Source of the DNA: Lachnospiraceae bacterium
GTDB taxonomy: Bacteria > Bacillota > Clostridia > Lachnospirales > Lachnospiraceae
Assembly: GCA_910574745.1 (NCBI GenBank)
Contig: CAJTCE010000004.1
Coordinates: 62,001-126,000, forward strand
DNA length: 64,000 bases
Direction: 5' to 3'
The translations under genes were made by a program, and so were the position numbers. How positions within the stretch are numbered: the first letter of the stretch is position 1; the number at the start of each line of letters is the position of its first letter. The notes under the pieces were generated by a model, which saw nothing but the letters and a program-made list of their open reading frames with translations, did no database searches and was not told the DNA's origin. Of the stretch, positions 17,804 to 26,488 are shown one piece after another.

Positions 17804-18466
17804 ATGGAGAAGTACCTAAAAAAACTTAAGCCGTCAATGCTGAAATATATGCGTGCGCATTATGATGAGGATGAAGTCCGGAAAAGATGGAAAAAGGTAG
17901 AAGAACTGGATGCAGAATGGATTCGGAAGGAAGGGAATCTTGGCGGCAGCAGGAATATGATGTCCTCCAATATGATGCTGTGCTACGCTATGTGTGCATT
18001 TTACGAGGCTGTTGACCGCCGGTTTACAGAGGAGGATTTTCTTGTCTTGCTGCATGAGGTAATGGCAAAGCCCTTTGCCTTGCTGAATCGCATTGATATG
18101 AATAAGCTGGAAAATAAAAAATGGCTGATGGATTTTCTGTATTTTTGTGTCGGGAAGTATAAAAGGAAGGCTGACAGGAAGCGTGGAAAACAGTGGGGTA
18201 ATACATGGAAGCTTAGAATTAATCCGGACTGCCGCCAAAAAGGAATTGCCTATGTATTGGACAGCTGTCCGCTTTATGAGTTTGCAAGGAAGTATGGATA
18301 TCTGGACTTTCTGTCCAATATGTGTGCATCGGACCGGCTTGTTGCCAGACAGTTTCACGCACATCTGATTCGCCATCATACGCTTTCGGCCGGCGATGGG
18401 AAGTGCGAATACTGGTATGTGGGGGATAAGTCTTTGGAGGCGCTCAATGACAAGGATTCAAAATAA
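17804..18466 (+). CDS. L-2-amino-thiazoline-4-carboxylic acid hydrolase family protein
   Basis: A 220-aa soluble protein. RNMMSSNMMLCYAMCAFYEA (residues about 47-66) and, near the C-terminus, the short CEYWYVGDKS segment are consistent with the ATC-hydrolase-like family (PF14196), whose founding member opens 2-aminothiazoline-4-carboxylate; many members have no tested function and often neighbour methyltransferases. Three or more cysteines are conserved-looking (for example DSCPLYEFARKYG). The following 3' sequence is a methyltransferase remnant in the same reading frame after the TAA. The family call comes from memory of the family's sequence style and is moderate. Confidence 0.65.
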   Translation: MEKYLKKLKPSMLKYMRAHYDEDEVRKRWKKVEELDAEWIRKEGNLGGSRNMMSSNMMLCYAMCAFYEAVDRRFTEEDFLVLLHEVMAKPFALLNRIDMNKLENKKWLMDFLYFCVGKYKRKADRKRGKQWGNTWKLRINPDCRQKGIAYVLDSCPLYEFARKYGYLDFLSNMCASDRLVARQFHAHLIRHHTLSAGDGKCEYWYVGDKSLEALNDKDSK

Positions 18467-18688
18467 CATTATCCGGTGGATTTTTTTCAGAGCTGTAAAC
18501 GGGTTCTGCGCCCCGGCGGAAGACTGATAATCAGGGACATGACCGGTCCGGCTGTGATGATCAAGGCTGTTAATTTGATAGAACTTCCCCTGGCCCATCT
18601 GATGGGAAAAGGCGACGTAGCCTGCTATGTCAGGAAAGATTTTGAAAGGTTTTGTAAAGAACCTTATAGAGGAGGCAATATAAAATGA
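18467..18688 (+). pseudogene. Truncated class I SAM-dependent methyltransferase (C-terminal remnant)
   Basis: Right after the stop of the preceding gene, in the same frame, the sequence reads HYPVDFFQSCKRVLRPGG and then RLIIRDMTGP, matching the post-motif region (…KRVLRPGGRLIIRD…) of ubiE-like methyltransferases. The SAM-binding glycine motif and everything upstream are missing. A GTG at 18476 could start a 70-aa product, but such a product could not bind SAM. Its 3' end runs into the ribosome site of the DtxR-family gene. Best read as the scar of a deletion that removed most of a methyltransferase gene. Confidence 0.7.
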
Positions 18689-19059
18689 AGCAGAAAAAAT
18701 CAGTAGAGGATTATTTGAAAACCATTTATGTTCTTTCGGAACAGAAAGAAGTGCATGGGGTTGATATTGCAGGAGAAATGGGGCTTTCCAGGCCTACAGT
18801 TTCCGTGGCTTTAAAAGCGCTGGCCAAAGAAGGGTATATTTTTGTGAATGACGGGCATGTGGTTTATCTGACGGAAAAAGGGAGGCGGATAGCCAGGGAA
18901 ACATACGAAAGGCATGATACCTTTTGCCGGCTGCTGATACAACTTGGAGTAGATGAAAAGACAGCGTCTGCGGACGCCTGTGAAATGGAACATGCTGTCA
19001 GTGCGGAGAGTTATGAAGCGTTGAAAAAGATGGCTGATCATTTTAACATGGATAAATAA
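18685..19059 (+). CDS. DtxR/MntR family metal-dependent transcriptional regulator
   Basis: A 124-aa repressor consisting of an N-terminal winged helix (VHGVDIAGEMGLSRPTVSVAL near residues 26-46) and a dimerisation/metal domain, with no C-terminal SH3-like domain. Likely metal ligands are D9, the H of ERHDTF and E/E/H in CEMEH, in register with MntR; the residue equivalent to MntR Glu11 appears to be Lys12, so metal choice is uncertain. AGAGGAGG precedes ATG 18685. It is the natural candidate to bind the TTAGT-N4-ACTAA palindromes at 13273, 13321 and 19183. Family sure; targets inferred. Confidence 0.9.
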   Translation: MKQKKSVEDYLKTIYVLSEQKEVHGVDIAGEMGLSRPTVSVALKALAKEGYIFVNDGHVVYLTEKGRRIARETYERHDTFCRLLIQLGVDEKTASADACEMEHAVSAESYEALKKMADHFNMDK

Positions 19060-19143
19060 TGATAAATATGAATCCATGACGATATTGTTCAGAGTAAAAT
19101 AGTCGCGGCCTATGAGGGTATCTGCCTTTCTGTTTGCGACATG

Positions 19144-19166
19144 AATGGAAAGCATGGCTTTCCATT
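19144..19166 (+). terminator. Stem-loop after the DtxR-family gene
   Basis: AATGGAAAGC and GCTTTCCATT form a perfect 10-bp stem with a 3-nt loop, followed by ATATTT rather than a clean T run. It separates the regulator from the next operator/promoter region and may act as a weak terminator. Confidence 0.45.
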
Positions 19167-19182
19167 ATATTTGCCCAATGGG

Positions 19183-19219
19183 TTAGTCTAAACTAATCAA
19201 ATAATGTAAAAACTAACCC
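19183..19219. promoter_or_regulatory. Compound operator: TTAGTCTAAACTAA plus outer GGGTTAGT…ACTAACCC
   Basis: TTAGTCTAAACTAA (19183-19196) has the same 5-4-5 architecture as the two sites at 13.3 kb. In addition GGGTTAGT (19180-19187) is mirrored by ACTAACCC (19212-19219), so two overlapping palindromes share the left arm. It lies about 100-135 bp upstream of the ABC half-transporter start (19317). A weak -35-like TTGCCC (19171) would place the -10 box inside the operator. Confidence 0.6.
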
Positions 19220-19316
19220 GAAAGACAAGAGGGCGGGATGCCTGACTTCATAACATATTTTGATGAAACAGTCGCAAATCAACAAACTATCAATTTTATT
19301 TTCAAGGAGGTTTCGT

Positions 19317-21101
19317 ATGAAAAAACAATCTAATTTATCAAGATTGATGGGCTATGCCGGAGGGTATAAGATATTGACCTTTCTTTCCTGGATATTGTCA
19401 GTCATAAGTGCGTTGCTGGCTCTTGTGCCGTTCTGGTATATATGGCGCATCATTCATGACATACTGGAAGTGTCCCCTGATTTTTCACAGGCGGGGAATG
19501 TAACGGGCTACGGCTGGTCTGCCGTATTGTTTGCGATGATATCCATTGTGGTCTATATAGCCGCTTTGATGTGTTCTCATATAAGCGCCTTCCGGATTGC
19601 CTCAAATATCAGAAAAGAACTTATGGGGCATATTGCGGCTATGCCTCTTGGAACGGTAGAAAAATACGGGAGCGGAAAGCTAAGAAGAATCGTAAACACT
19701 TCCAGCACTGCCACGGAAACTTATCTTGCACACAGGCTGCCGGATAAAGCGGGCGCCATAGCAACCCCCATAGGACTGTTAATTTTACTGCTTGCTTTTG
19801 ACTGGCGGTTAGGGCTTTTAAGCCTTGTTCCGGTCGTACTTGGTTTTCTGATCATGATGAAAATGACAGGAAAAGGCATGGAGCAGAAAATGAATGAATA
19901 TCAAAATGCGCTGGCAGATATGTCAAATGAAGCGGTTGAATATGTACGGGGAATTCCTGTAGTCAAGACCTTTGGACAGACGGTATTTTCATTTAAACGC
20001 TTTAAAGCCGCTATTGACCATTATGAAAAGTGGGTAATTGCATATACGAAGGCGCTTCGGCTGCCTATGCTCTTTTACACAACCGCAGTCAACGGGGTAT
20101 TTGCCTTTCTGATTGCAGGCGGCATTATCTTTACAAGAGGCGGCGTAACAAAGGAGCTTTTGTTGAATCTGATTTTCTACATTGTGATTACGCCGGTTAT
20201 CGGGACAACGCTGACCAAGATTATGTTTATGAGTGAGGATGCAATGATTGTAAATGATGCAATCGGCAGGATTGACGAGGTGCTGAATGAAATCCCGCTT
20301 CCTGAAAGCCGGACAGACAATGTGCCCTCTGATTATTCTGTTACACTGGAACATGTCAGCTATAGCTATGACGGCGAAAAGAATGCGCTTGATGATGTAT
20401 CCCTGTCAATCAAATCCGGGCAAAAAGCTGCGCTGGTAGGAGCGTCCGGCGGGGGGAAAACCACCCTTGCCAATATTGTAACGAGATTTTTTGATCCGAA
20501 AAAGGGACGGATACTCATAGGAAATATCGATATACGCAATATTCCGAAGGAAACGCTGATGAATCACATATCTTTTGTGTTTCAAAACAGCCGTTTGTTA
20601 AAGGCGTCCATATTGGAAAATGTACGTCTGGGAAAACCTTCTGCAACCCGCGGGGAGGTTGCACGTGCCTTGGAGGCGGCTCAGTGTACAGATATTATGG
20701 AAAAACTGCCAAATGGCATGGATACGGTCGTAGGAGCGGACGGCGTGTATTTATCAGGCGGCGAGCAGCAGCGGATAGCCATTGCCCGAGCAATTTTAAA
20801 AAATGCCCCTATCCTGATTCTTGACGAGGCTACGGCATTTGCCGATCCCGATAATGAGGTGCGTATGGGGGAGGCGTTATCCGCTCTCTCAAAGGGAAAA
20901 ACGGTTATTATGATTGCCCACCGGCTTTCATCAATTACAGATGCGGACTGCATTTATGTCATGCGTGACGGTAAAATTGCTGAAAGCGGAACACATAAGG
21001 AACTGATTGACCAAAACGGTATATTTACAGGTATGTGGAAAAACTATTCTGAAGCGGCGAAATGGAAAATACAGAATTTACAAAGGGAGGTAGAAGCATG
21101 A
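19317..21101 (+). CDS. ABC half-transporter 1 (permease fused to ATPase), YbtP/IrtA-like
   Basis: A 594-aa protein with six predicted membrane helices in the first 300 residues and an ATPase domain with Walker A GASGGGKTTLAN, signature LSGGEQQRIAIARA and Walker B ILILDEATAFAD. The upstream frame is open to 19260, but AAGGAGG (19304-19310) sits 6 nt before ATG 19317. Its stop overlaps the next gene by ATGA, so the two should form a heterodimer. DtxR-linked pairs of this type include siderophore importers (YbtPQ, IrtAB) despite an exporter fold. The operators at 19180-19219 support iron or manganese control. Substrate is inferred only. Confidence 0.88.
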   Translation: MKKQSNLSRLMGYAGGYKILTFLSWILSVISALLALVPFWYIWRIIHDILEVSPDFSQAGNVTGYGWSAVLFAMISIVVYIAALMCSHISAFRIASNIRKELMGHIAAMPLGTVEKYGSGKLRRIVNTSSTATETYLAHRLPDKAGAIATPIGLLILLLAFDWRLGLLSLVPVVLGFLIMMKMTGKGMEQKMNEYQNALADMSNEAVEYVRGIPVVKTFGQTVFSFKRFKAAIDHYEKWVIAYTKALRLPMLFYTTAVNGVFAFLIAGGIIFTRGGVTKELLLNLIFYIVITPVIGTTLTKIMFMSEDAMIVNDAIGRIDEVLNEIPLPESRTDNVPSDYSVTLEHVSYSYDGEKNALDDVSLSIKSGQKAALVGASGGGKTTLANIVTRFFDPKKGRILIGNIDIRNIPKETLMNHISFVFQNSRLLKASILENVRLGKPSATRGEVARALEAAQCTDIMEKLPNGMDTVVGADGVYLSGGEQQRIAIARAILKNAPILILDEATAFADPDNEVRMGEALSALSKGKTVIMIAHRLSSITDADCIYVMRDGKIAESGTHKELIDQNGIFTGMWKNYSEAAKWKIQNLQREVEA

Positions 21102-22828
21102 TTAAAACATTGCAAAGACGTTTTGCGCTGTCAAGGCAAGGGGCGGTCGATTTAATAAAAGGATGCCTTGCATGTGTCGCGCAGGATATATCCTTTATGC
21201 TTCCTGTGGGGCTTTTCTATTACTTTGTCATTGATATGATGAACGGTGGCGTAAGCGGAAGTCGTGTTACCTTTTACATAATTGGCGTCATGGTCTGTCT
21301 TGTCCTTATATTTATCGCGGCATGGTTCCAGTATAATGCCACTTATCTGGCGACTTATGTGGAAACCGGTGTACGGCGTATTTCTCTGGCAGAGCAGATT
21401 CGAAAAATACCCCTGGCATTTTTCGGAAAAAAAGACCTTGCCGATTTAACCAATTCCATTATGGGCGATTGTGCGACGCTGGAAACAGCATTTTCCCATT
21501 TTGTGCCCGGTCTGGCAGGCTCTCTTATTTCAACAACCTTGATTGGAATCTGTCTTTTTGCCTATGATTGGCGGATGGCTCTTGCGGCAGTCTGGGTTTT
21601 GCCCGTTGCCTTTATGATCACGCTCTTCTCGGCCCGCATACAGGAATATTTCAACCGAAAATCCGTGGCGGCAAATGTGGCTCTTGAAAGCGGTGTACAG
21701 GAGTGTATTGAAAGCCTGCAGGATTTAAAGGCAAATAATGCGGAAGAAAGCTATCTGAAAGGACTTGATGAAAAAATAGATGATGCGGAAAAGAAACATA
21801 TTGTTACCGAGCTTGGAACAGCCCTGTTTGTTGTTTCATCAACACTTATTTTAAAGTTCGGGATTGCCACGGTTGTACTTGTGGGTTCTGCACTGCTCAT
21901 TGCCGGGGAGATTGACATTCCTTTGTTTTTTATGTTTTTACTTGTGGCATCAAGACTGTATGCGCCCCTTGAAGGCGCACTGCAGAATCTTGCAGCGGTA
22001 ATCTCTACCAGAACCAATATAAACCGTATGAATGAGATTCTTGACCATCCCGTACAGACAGGCGGCGACAGAGTCACGAATGAAGGCTATGATATTGTGT
22101 TTGACCATGTAGGTTTTTCCTACAATACAGGGGAGACGGTTTTAAAGGATGTATCTTTTACCGCAAAGCAGGGGGAGGTTACTGCGCTGGTAGGACCTTC
22201 CGGCGGCGGGAAAACTACGGTGTCACGTCTTGCTGCAAGATTTTGGGATATAGATAAAGGAAAAATAACCGTGGGCGGTATGGATATATCAAAAATAGAG
22301 CCGGAAACATTATTGTCGCTGTATTCTATTGTATTCCAGGATGTAACCTTGTTTAACAATACCATTATGGAAAATATCAGGATAGGGAGAAAGGAAGCTT
22401 CGGATGAAGAGGTAATTGCGGCGGCCAGACTGGCAAATTGCGAGGAATTTGCGGCAAAGCTCCCGGACGGGTATAACAGTATGATCGGGGAAAACGGCTG
22501 CGAGTTGTCCGGCGGCGAAAGACAGCGTATTTCCATTGCCCGTGCCTTTCTGAAAAATGCTCCCGTCATTTTACTGGATGAAGCTACGGCAAGTCTCGAT
22601 GTGGAAAATGAAACCCTGATACAGGCTGCTTTATCAAGGCTGATAAAGGATAAGACCGTACTTGTCATCGCCCATCGCATGCGTACGGTAAGCGGTGCGG
22701 ATAAGGTGGTCGTGCTTTCGGATGGTGCGGTTGCGGAGCAGGGTACGCCGGACGAACTGATGAACGCAGGGGAAATTTATCCCCATATGGTAAAATTGCA
22801 GACTGTCAGTCAGGATTGGAGAATTTAG
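21098..22828 (+). CDS. ABC half-transporter 2 (permease fused to ATPase), YbtQ/IrtB-like
   Basis: A 576-aa partner of the preceding protein. Six membrane helices are followed by an ATPase with Walker A GPSGGGKTTVSR, signature LSGGERQRISIARA and Walker B VILLDEATASLD. AAAGGGAGG is 7 nt upstream of ATG 21098, which overlaps the previous stop (ATGA), indicating coupled translation. Both ATPases of the pair look complete, so neither is an obviously degenerate site. A heterodimeric siderophore/haem or drug transporter is the range of possibilities; regulation by the DtxR-family repressor is inferred from the shared operator. Confidence 0.88.
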   Translation: MIKTLQRRFALSRQGAVDLIKGCLACVAQDISFMLPVGLFYYFVIDMMNGGVSGSRVTFYIIGVMVCLVLIFIAAWFQYNATYLATYVETGVRRISLAEQIRKIPLAFFGKKDLADLTNSIMGDCATLETAFSHFVPGLAGSLISTTLIGICLFAYDWRMALAAVWVLPVAFMITLFSARIQEYFNRKSVAANVALESGVQECIESLQDLKANNAEESYLKGLDEKIDDAEKKHIVTELGTALFVVSSTLILKFGIATVVLVGSALLIAGEIDIPLFFMFLLVASRLYAPLEGALQNLAAVISTRTNINRMNEILDHPVQTGGDRVTNEGYDIVFDHVGFSYNTGETVLKDVSFTAKQGEVTALVGPSGGGKTTVSRLAARFWDIDKGKITVGGMDISKIEPETLLSLYSIVFQDVTLFNNTIMENIRIGRKEASDEEVIAAARLANCEEFAAKLPDGYNSMIGENGCELSGGERQRISIARAFLKNAPVILLDEATASLDVENETLIQAALSRLIKDKTVLVIAHRMRTVSGADKVVVLSDGAVAEQGTPDELMNAGEIYPHMVKLQTVSQDWRI

Positions 22829-22977
22829 CATGAGAGAGCAGAGAGGGATCAGAGGGAATGCCGTTTACGACGCTAAAACATCCTTTTATGACATAAAAGA
22901 AGTGATTTTTTTTGTTTATGCCGATATAATAAAAAAGGAGAATAGGGATAAATTGATGACGGCAGGTGTTTGGTGGA

Positions 22978-23694
22978 ATGCTTTCCATAGCGGTTTGTGA
23001 CGATGAAATAATAGAATGTGCCCGTATGGCGGAAAAAATCAGGGGAACTTTAGAAGAAATGAAGGTCCCCTGTTTTTTGCGCCAGTTTAACAGCGGAGAA
23101 GAATTATTACAGTCAGGGGAAAACTTTGATATTGTTTTTCTGGATATTATTATGGACGGGTTGGACGGCATGAAAACGGCTGAACGGATTCGCCAAAAGG
23201 ATTCCTGCAGACTTTTGATCTTTATATCCTCCAGCAGGGAATATGTTTTTGATTCTTATGATGTGGAGGCCTTTTGGTATCTGGTAAAGCCGGTGGAAAC
23301 GGTAAAGCTTAAGAAGGTTTTGCAAAGGGCTGTTTTAAAAACAGAAGCGGCATCCCATGATTTTATTCTTGTAAACAGGGAGAGAAAGAAGCAGAAAATA
23401 TTTTTACAGGATATCCTCTATTTTGAAATAAGGGGAAGGCTTATTGATATTCACAAAACCGGAGGCGTTTCCGATTATTACGGAAAAATCAGTATTCTGG
23501 AGGAGGAACTTAGGGAAAAAGGATTCTTCAGGTGTCATAAAAGCTATCTGATCCATCTGAAATATGTAAAAGGCTACAACAGGCAGGAAGTGGTTCTGGA
23601 CAATGGGGAGATGATTCCTGTTTCTAAAAGAAGATATGAAGAATTCTGCAAGGCGTTGCTGGATTATATGAAAAAAAGCGGAGGCATATTATGA
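22978..23694 (+). CDS. LytTR-family response regulator (AgrA-like)
   Basis: A 238-aa regulator with a receiver domain (AVCDDE at the acidic pocket, phospho-acceptor Asp56 in FLDIIMDGLDGM, Lys in YLVKPVE) and a C-terminal LytTR DNA-binding domain (RCHKSYLIHLKYV and SKRRYEEF). ATG 22978 gives the normal receiver start; GTG 22966 is an alternative. A TATAAT box lies at 22925-22930. It overlaps the sensor kinase by ATGA. LytTR/GHKL pairs often control peptide or quorum genes, but no precursor peptide was recognised here. Confidence 0.9.
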   Translation: MLSIAVCDDEIIECARMAEKIRGTLEEMKVPCFLRQFNSGEELLQSGENFDIVFLDIIMDGLDGMKTAERIRQKDSCRLLIFISSSREYVFDSYDVEAFWYLVKPVETVKLKKVLQRAVLKTEAASHDFILVNRERKKQKIFLQDILYFEIRGRLIDIHKTGGVSDYYGKISILEEELREKGFFRCHKSYLIHLKYVKGYNRQEVVLDNGEMIPVSKRRYEEFCKALLDYMKKSGGIL

Positions 23695-25112
23695 ATCAGG
23701 AGATATTTCGGCTGTTTGGCTTATCAGTTTCTATCGTTTGTTATGGTTTGCTTACCGTAGGCTTTCTATGCTTTTTAAAAGCGCATTTCAAAATTACTAA
23801 AATAAATCAGGGATTATTTGCACTTTTACTTTTTACAGGCTTGATTGTGATGGGAATCCTTTTCCACAGGGGCGTCCGGTTTGACGGTCCGTGCAGGATT
23901 ATGGAAAACCTGTTGTTTTCAGGACTGGTAATACTGGCATTTTCGGGAGCATGGGAAAAGAAACTGTTAGCGGCGGCAATCCTCATAGCGGCAGAAAAAC
24001 TGGTTGCTAATTTTTGCGCCTCCTTTTTGACTGCCCTGACATTGGTAGTCCGGCATGGGATTTTAAAACAGTCTGCAATGCTTGAAGCATGGCAGGACTC
24101 GTTTATAATCTTTCTGTCTTATCTGGCCACTGTGGCGGTTCTGTATTTGCTGGCAGGGAAAACCGGCAGTCTGTTTGAAGAAAAAGCAGGAAAATGGTAT
24201 CTGATGGGCGCAGGTCCTTTGTTTTTTATGATACTGGTCATTGACGTTTATAATTGGAGTGTCGGCAGGGGAGTTATCTTCTGGGACGGGAACAGTATGG
24301 AGCTGTATGAAAACCAGCTTTTCAGCCACGGGGCGGTATGCGTCCTGACAGCTGTGTGTATGTTTGCGGCGGGATTTTATGTATATGGCATGCAAAAAAT
24401 CCATGAGGAATGGCAGAAAAAAGAGCAGTACCGCTTGCAGGTCGTATATCTGGAGGGGCTTAAGAATCAGAACGAGCGGATGGACAAAATCAGGCATGAT
24501 ATGAAAAACCATATTATCAGCCTTCAGGGATTGCTTGCAGGCGGTAACCCGGAAAAGCTCGGGGAGTATCTTGACAGGATGGCCCAAACAGGAGGAATCA
24601 AAGGCACAGAGGAGGTAACGGGCAATATAGCCGTGGATGCCCTTCTTTATGAGAAGCAAAAAAGGGCGAAAGAAAAAAATGTGGACTGGCAATGCGATAT
24701 GCAGCCATGGAAGGAAAGCGTTCTGGATGAATTTGATTTCTGTGTTCTGGCAGGTAATGCGCTGGATAATGCCATTGAGGCCTGTGAAAGAATGGAAGAT
24801 GAAGAAACAGAAAACAGAAGGATAGAAAACAAAACAAAAAGATTTCTGCGTATACAGACAGGATGGGTAAAGAATTATTTTCTCTTTGAGGTAAAAAACA
24901 GCGTCGGGGCAAAGGACGGGAAAGAGCAGGATTCTGCTTCCGATAAACGGAAAAACCGGAGAAAGCATTGTGGAATTGGTCTTTTGAATATAAAAGAAAC
25001 AGTTGAAAAATATAACGGAATCGTGAATACCGAATGGAAAGACGGGGTGTTTATTCTCTCTGTTTTGATTCCGATAGAACAGCTGGTGCCGGATAAAGAG
25101 ACTTTAACATGA
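23691..25112 (+). CDS. GHKL-domain sensor histidine kinase (AgrC-like)
   Basis: A 473-aa kinase. The first about 230 residues are six or seven membrane helices; then a linker with KIRHDMKNHIISLQG, in which the His is the phospho-acceptor, and a GHKL ATPase domain with GNALDNAIEACERM and GIGLLNIKETVEKY. It shares a 4-nt overlap with the response regulator, its obvious partner. A basic, charged insert (ETENRRIENKTKRF) in the ATPase domain is longer than usual. The signal is unknown. Confidence 0.9.
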   Translation: MNQEIFRLFGLSVSIVCYGLLTVGFLCFLKAHFKITKINQGLFALLLFTGLIVMGILFHRGVRFDGPCRIMENLLFSGLVILAFSGAWEKKLLAAAILIAAEKLVANFCASFLTALTLVVRHGILKQSAMLEAWQDSFIIFLSYLATVAVLYLLAGKTGSLFEEKAGKWYLMGAGPLFFMILVIDVYNWSVGRGVIFWDGNSMELYENQLFSHGAVCVLTAVCMFAAGFYVYGMQKIHEEWQKKEQYRLQVVYLEGLKNQNERMDKIRHDMKNHIISLQGLLAGGNPEKLGEYLDRMAQTGGIKGTEEVTGNIAVDALLYEKQKRAKEKNVDWQCDMQPWKESVLDEFDFCVLAGNALDNAIEACERMEDEETENRRIENKTKRFLRIQTGWVKNYFLFEVKNSVGAKDGKEQDSASDKRKNRRKHCGIGLLNIKETVEKYNGIVNTEWKDGVFILSVLIPIEQLVPDKETLT

Positions 25113-25156
25113 GATATTTACCTGACACCAGAATGAGTCTAAAATGATGCACGCCA

Positions 25157-25417
25157 TTATTTTTCCTGCCATTGTCTGCACTGTTCAATTCTGGCGCCGT
25201 TATCGCTTTGCTCCATGTCAAAGGCAAAGGTATGCAGTGTGGGACAGACGAAGCTGCTGCATTCCCCGCAATGCTTTTGCGTCTTTGTCTCACAACAGGA
25301 TTTCACAGGGCAGCTGTCCCCCCAAAAGGGTTTATCTATATTGACACAGCCCTGACAGCCCATGGATTCCCGGAAACTGCACTGGCTGCACAGTAATCCG
25401 CATCTTGATTCAACCAT
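25157..25417 (-). CDS. DUF3795 domain protein, cysteine-rich
   Basis: An 86-aa minus-strand protein with about eleven cysteines in spaced pairs (RCGLLCSQC, GCQGC, SCPVKSCC, HCGECSSFVCP), the pattern of DUF3795, likely to bind Zn or Fe-S. The start is ATG at 25417, preceded on its strand by CAGGAGG; the frame is open further upstream but lacks a ribosome site. It is convergent with the sensor kinase (stop-to-stop gap of 44 nt). No function can be assigned. Confidence 0.8.
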   Translation of the reverse strand: MVESRCGLLCSQCSFRESMGCQGCVNIDKPFWGDSCPVKSCCETKTQKHCGECSSFVCPTLHTFAFDMEQSDNGARIEQCRQWQEK

Positions 25418-25477
25418 AATATCGTACCTCCTGAGTATTTTGATAAAGCATACCACAGGAAACGTGACAGCAGTATG

Positions 25478-26413
25478 TCATGTTCCTTCTTTTTTTTGTA
25501 TATTTGGAGGATTTGTATTTTTCAGGATATTTTGCGCCTGTTTTCTTCTGTCTTCGTAAAGCTTGCGGGGCTCCAGTATTGTGACCTTATCCCCGAAGCT
25601 GAATATCCATTCCCGCATGTTGTCATAGCTGGCAAAGTCCTGCTCCAAAAGCAGTTCTCCGCTATCCGTTATCCGGCAGCAGTCGATGCCGTATTCTTCA
25701 ATCAGACGGTATTTCTCGCTTTCGGGAAATAATGCCTTCAAATGAACGGTATCAGTGGAGAAATAGTCGTCAAACCGCAGCTTATGCGGGGGAATTTCCC
25801 GGGGAACGAATCGGTCATGGGAAAGAGTGATATTCCATAGCCGGTTTAATTTAAAAAGCCGGTAATCTTTCCGGTCAAGGCAATATCCGAATACATACCA
25901 GGAGGACCATCTGAATACTAAGCGGTAGGGTTCAATATGCCGCAGGGTCTCTCCTTTTTTGTAGTAGTATAGAAACGAGATATGCTGATTGTTTTGAATG
26001 GCGGTTTTTATCAGTTCGATTTTTTCCTTTAAGGGATTTTGATAATGGGAAGCTAAGTCGATCATGATAATGTCGTCAGCTTCAATGGAGCTGTTTTTGC
26101 CTGACAGCTTTTCGGTCATTTTACGAAGGTATGAGGTTCCCGATACGCTGTCAATTCCCTGGAGGCCGGAAAAAACGGCCTGCAATTCATCATGGGTAAA
26201 AAGAGTTTTGTCTATTTTGTAGCTGTCGGAAATGGAAATGCCGCCGCCGTTGCCCTGAGTAGTAACAATGGGGATTCCTGCTTTACAGATGTCTTCGATA
26301 TCCCTGTTAATGGTCCGCCTTGATACTTCAAAGCGTCTGGCAAGTTCAGGGGCGGTTACTTTATCTTTTTGGAGTAAAATTGTGATTATGCCGATCAGAC
26401 GGTCGATTTTCAT
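25478..26413 (-). CDS. WYL-domain transcriptional regulator (YafY family)
   Basis: A 311-aa regulator. The N-terminus is a helix-turn-helix (KVTAPELARRFEVSRRTINR, residues about 18-37), followed by a WYL domain (FLYYYKKGETLRHIEPYRL and WYVFGYCLDR) and a C-terminal WCX-like region. Such proteins sense small ligands or nucleic acids and act as repressors or activators. It is read on the minus strand just upstream of the DUF3795 gene (61-nt gap), so the two may be co-transcribed. Target unknown. Confidence 0.9.
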   Translation of the reverse strand: MKIDRLIGIITILLQKDKVTAPELARRFEVSRRTINRDIEDICKAGIPIVTTQGNGGGISISDSYKIDKTLFTHDELQAVFSGLQGIDSVSGTSYLRKMTEKLSGKNSSIEADDIIMIDLASHYQNPLKEKIELIKTAIQNNQHISFLYYYKKGETLRHIEPYRLVFRWSSWYVFGYCLDRKDYRLFKLNRLWNITLSHDRFVPREIPPHKLRFDDYFSTDTVHLKALFPESEKYRLIEEYGIDCCRITDSGELLLEQDFASYDNMREWIFSFGDKVTILEPRKLYEDRRKQAQNILKNTNPPNIQKKEGT

Positions 26414-26488
26414 GGAGAGTCCTCTTTTTTGTTTGGTAGTAATTTTTATGGTATGTTTTTAAAGTGTTTTGGAGCGCGGCAGGGAGGG

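Noticed and set aside
22830-22997. 56-codon frame starting right after the ABC half-transporter stop
   Set aside because: It contains the predicted promoter of the LytTR gene and overlaps its start; no domain or peptide-pheromone features such as a leader plus Cys/Asp-Glu core.
24063-24968. 301-codon open frame on the minus strand opposite the GHKL kinase
   Set aside because: It is fully inside a well-supported kinase gene, has no recognisable domain or ribosome site, and its composition matches antisense of coding DNA.
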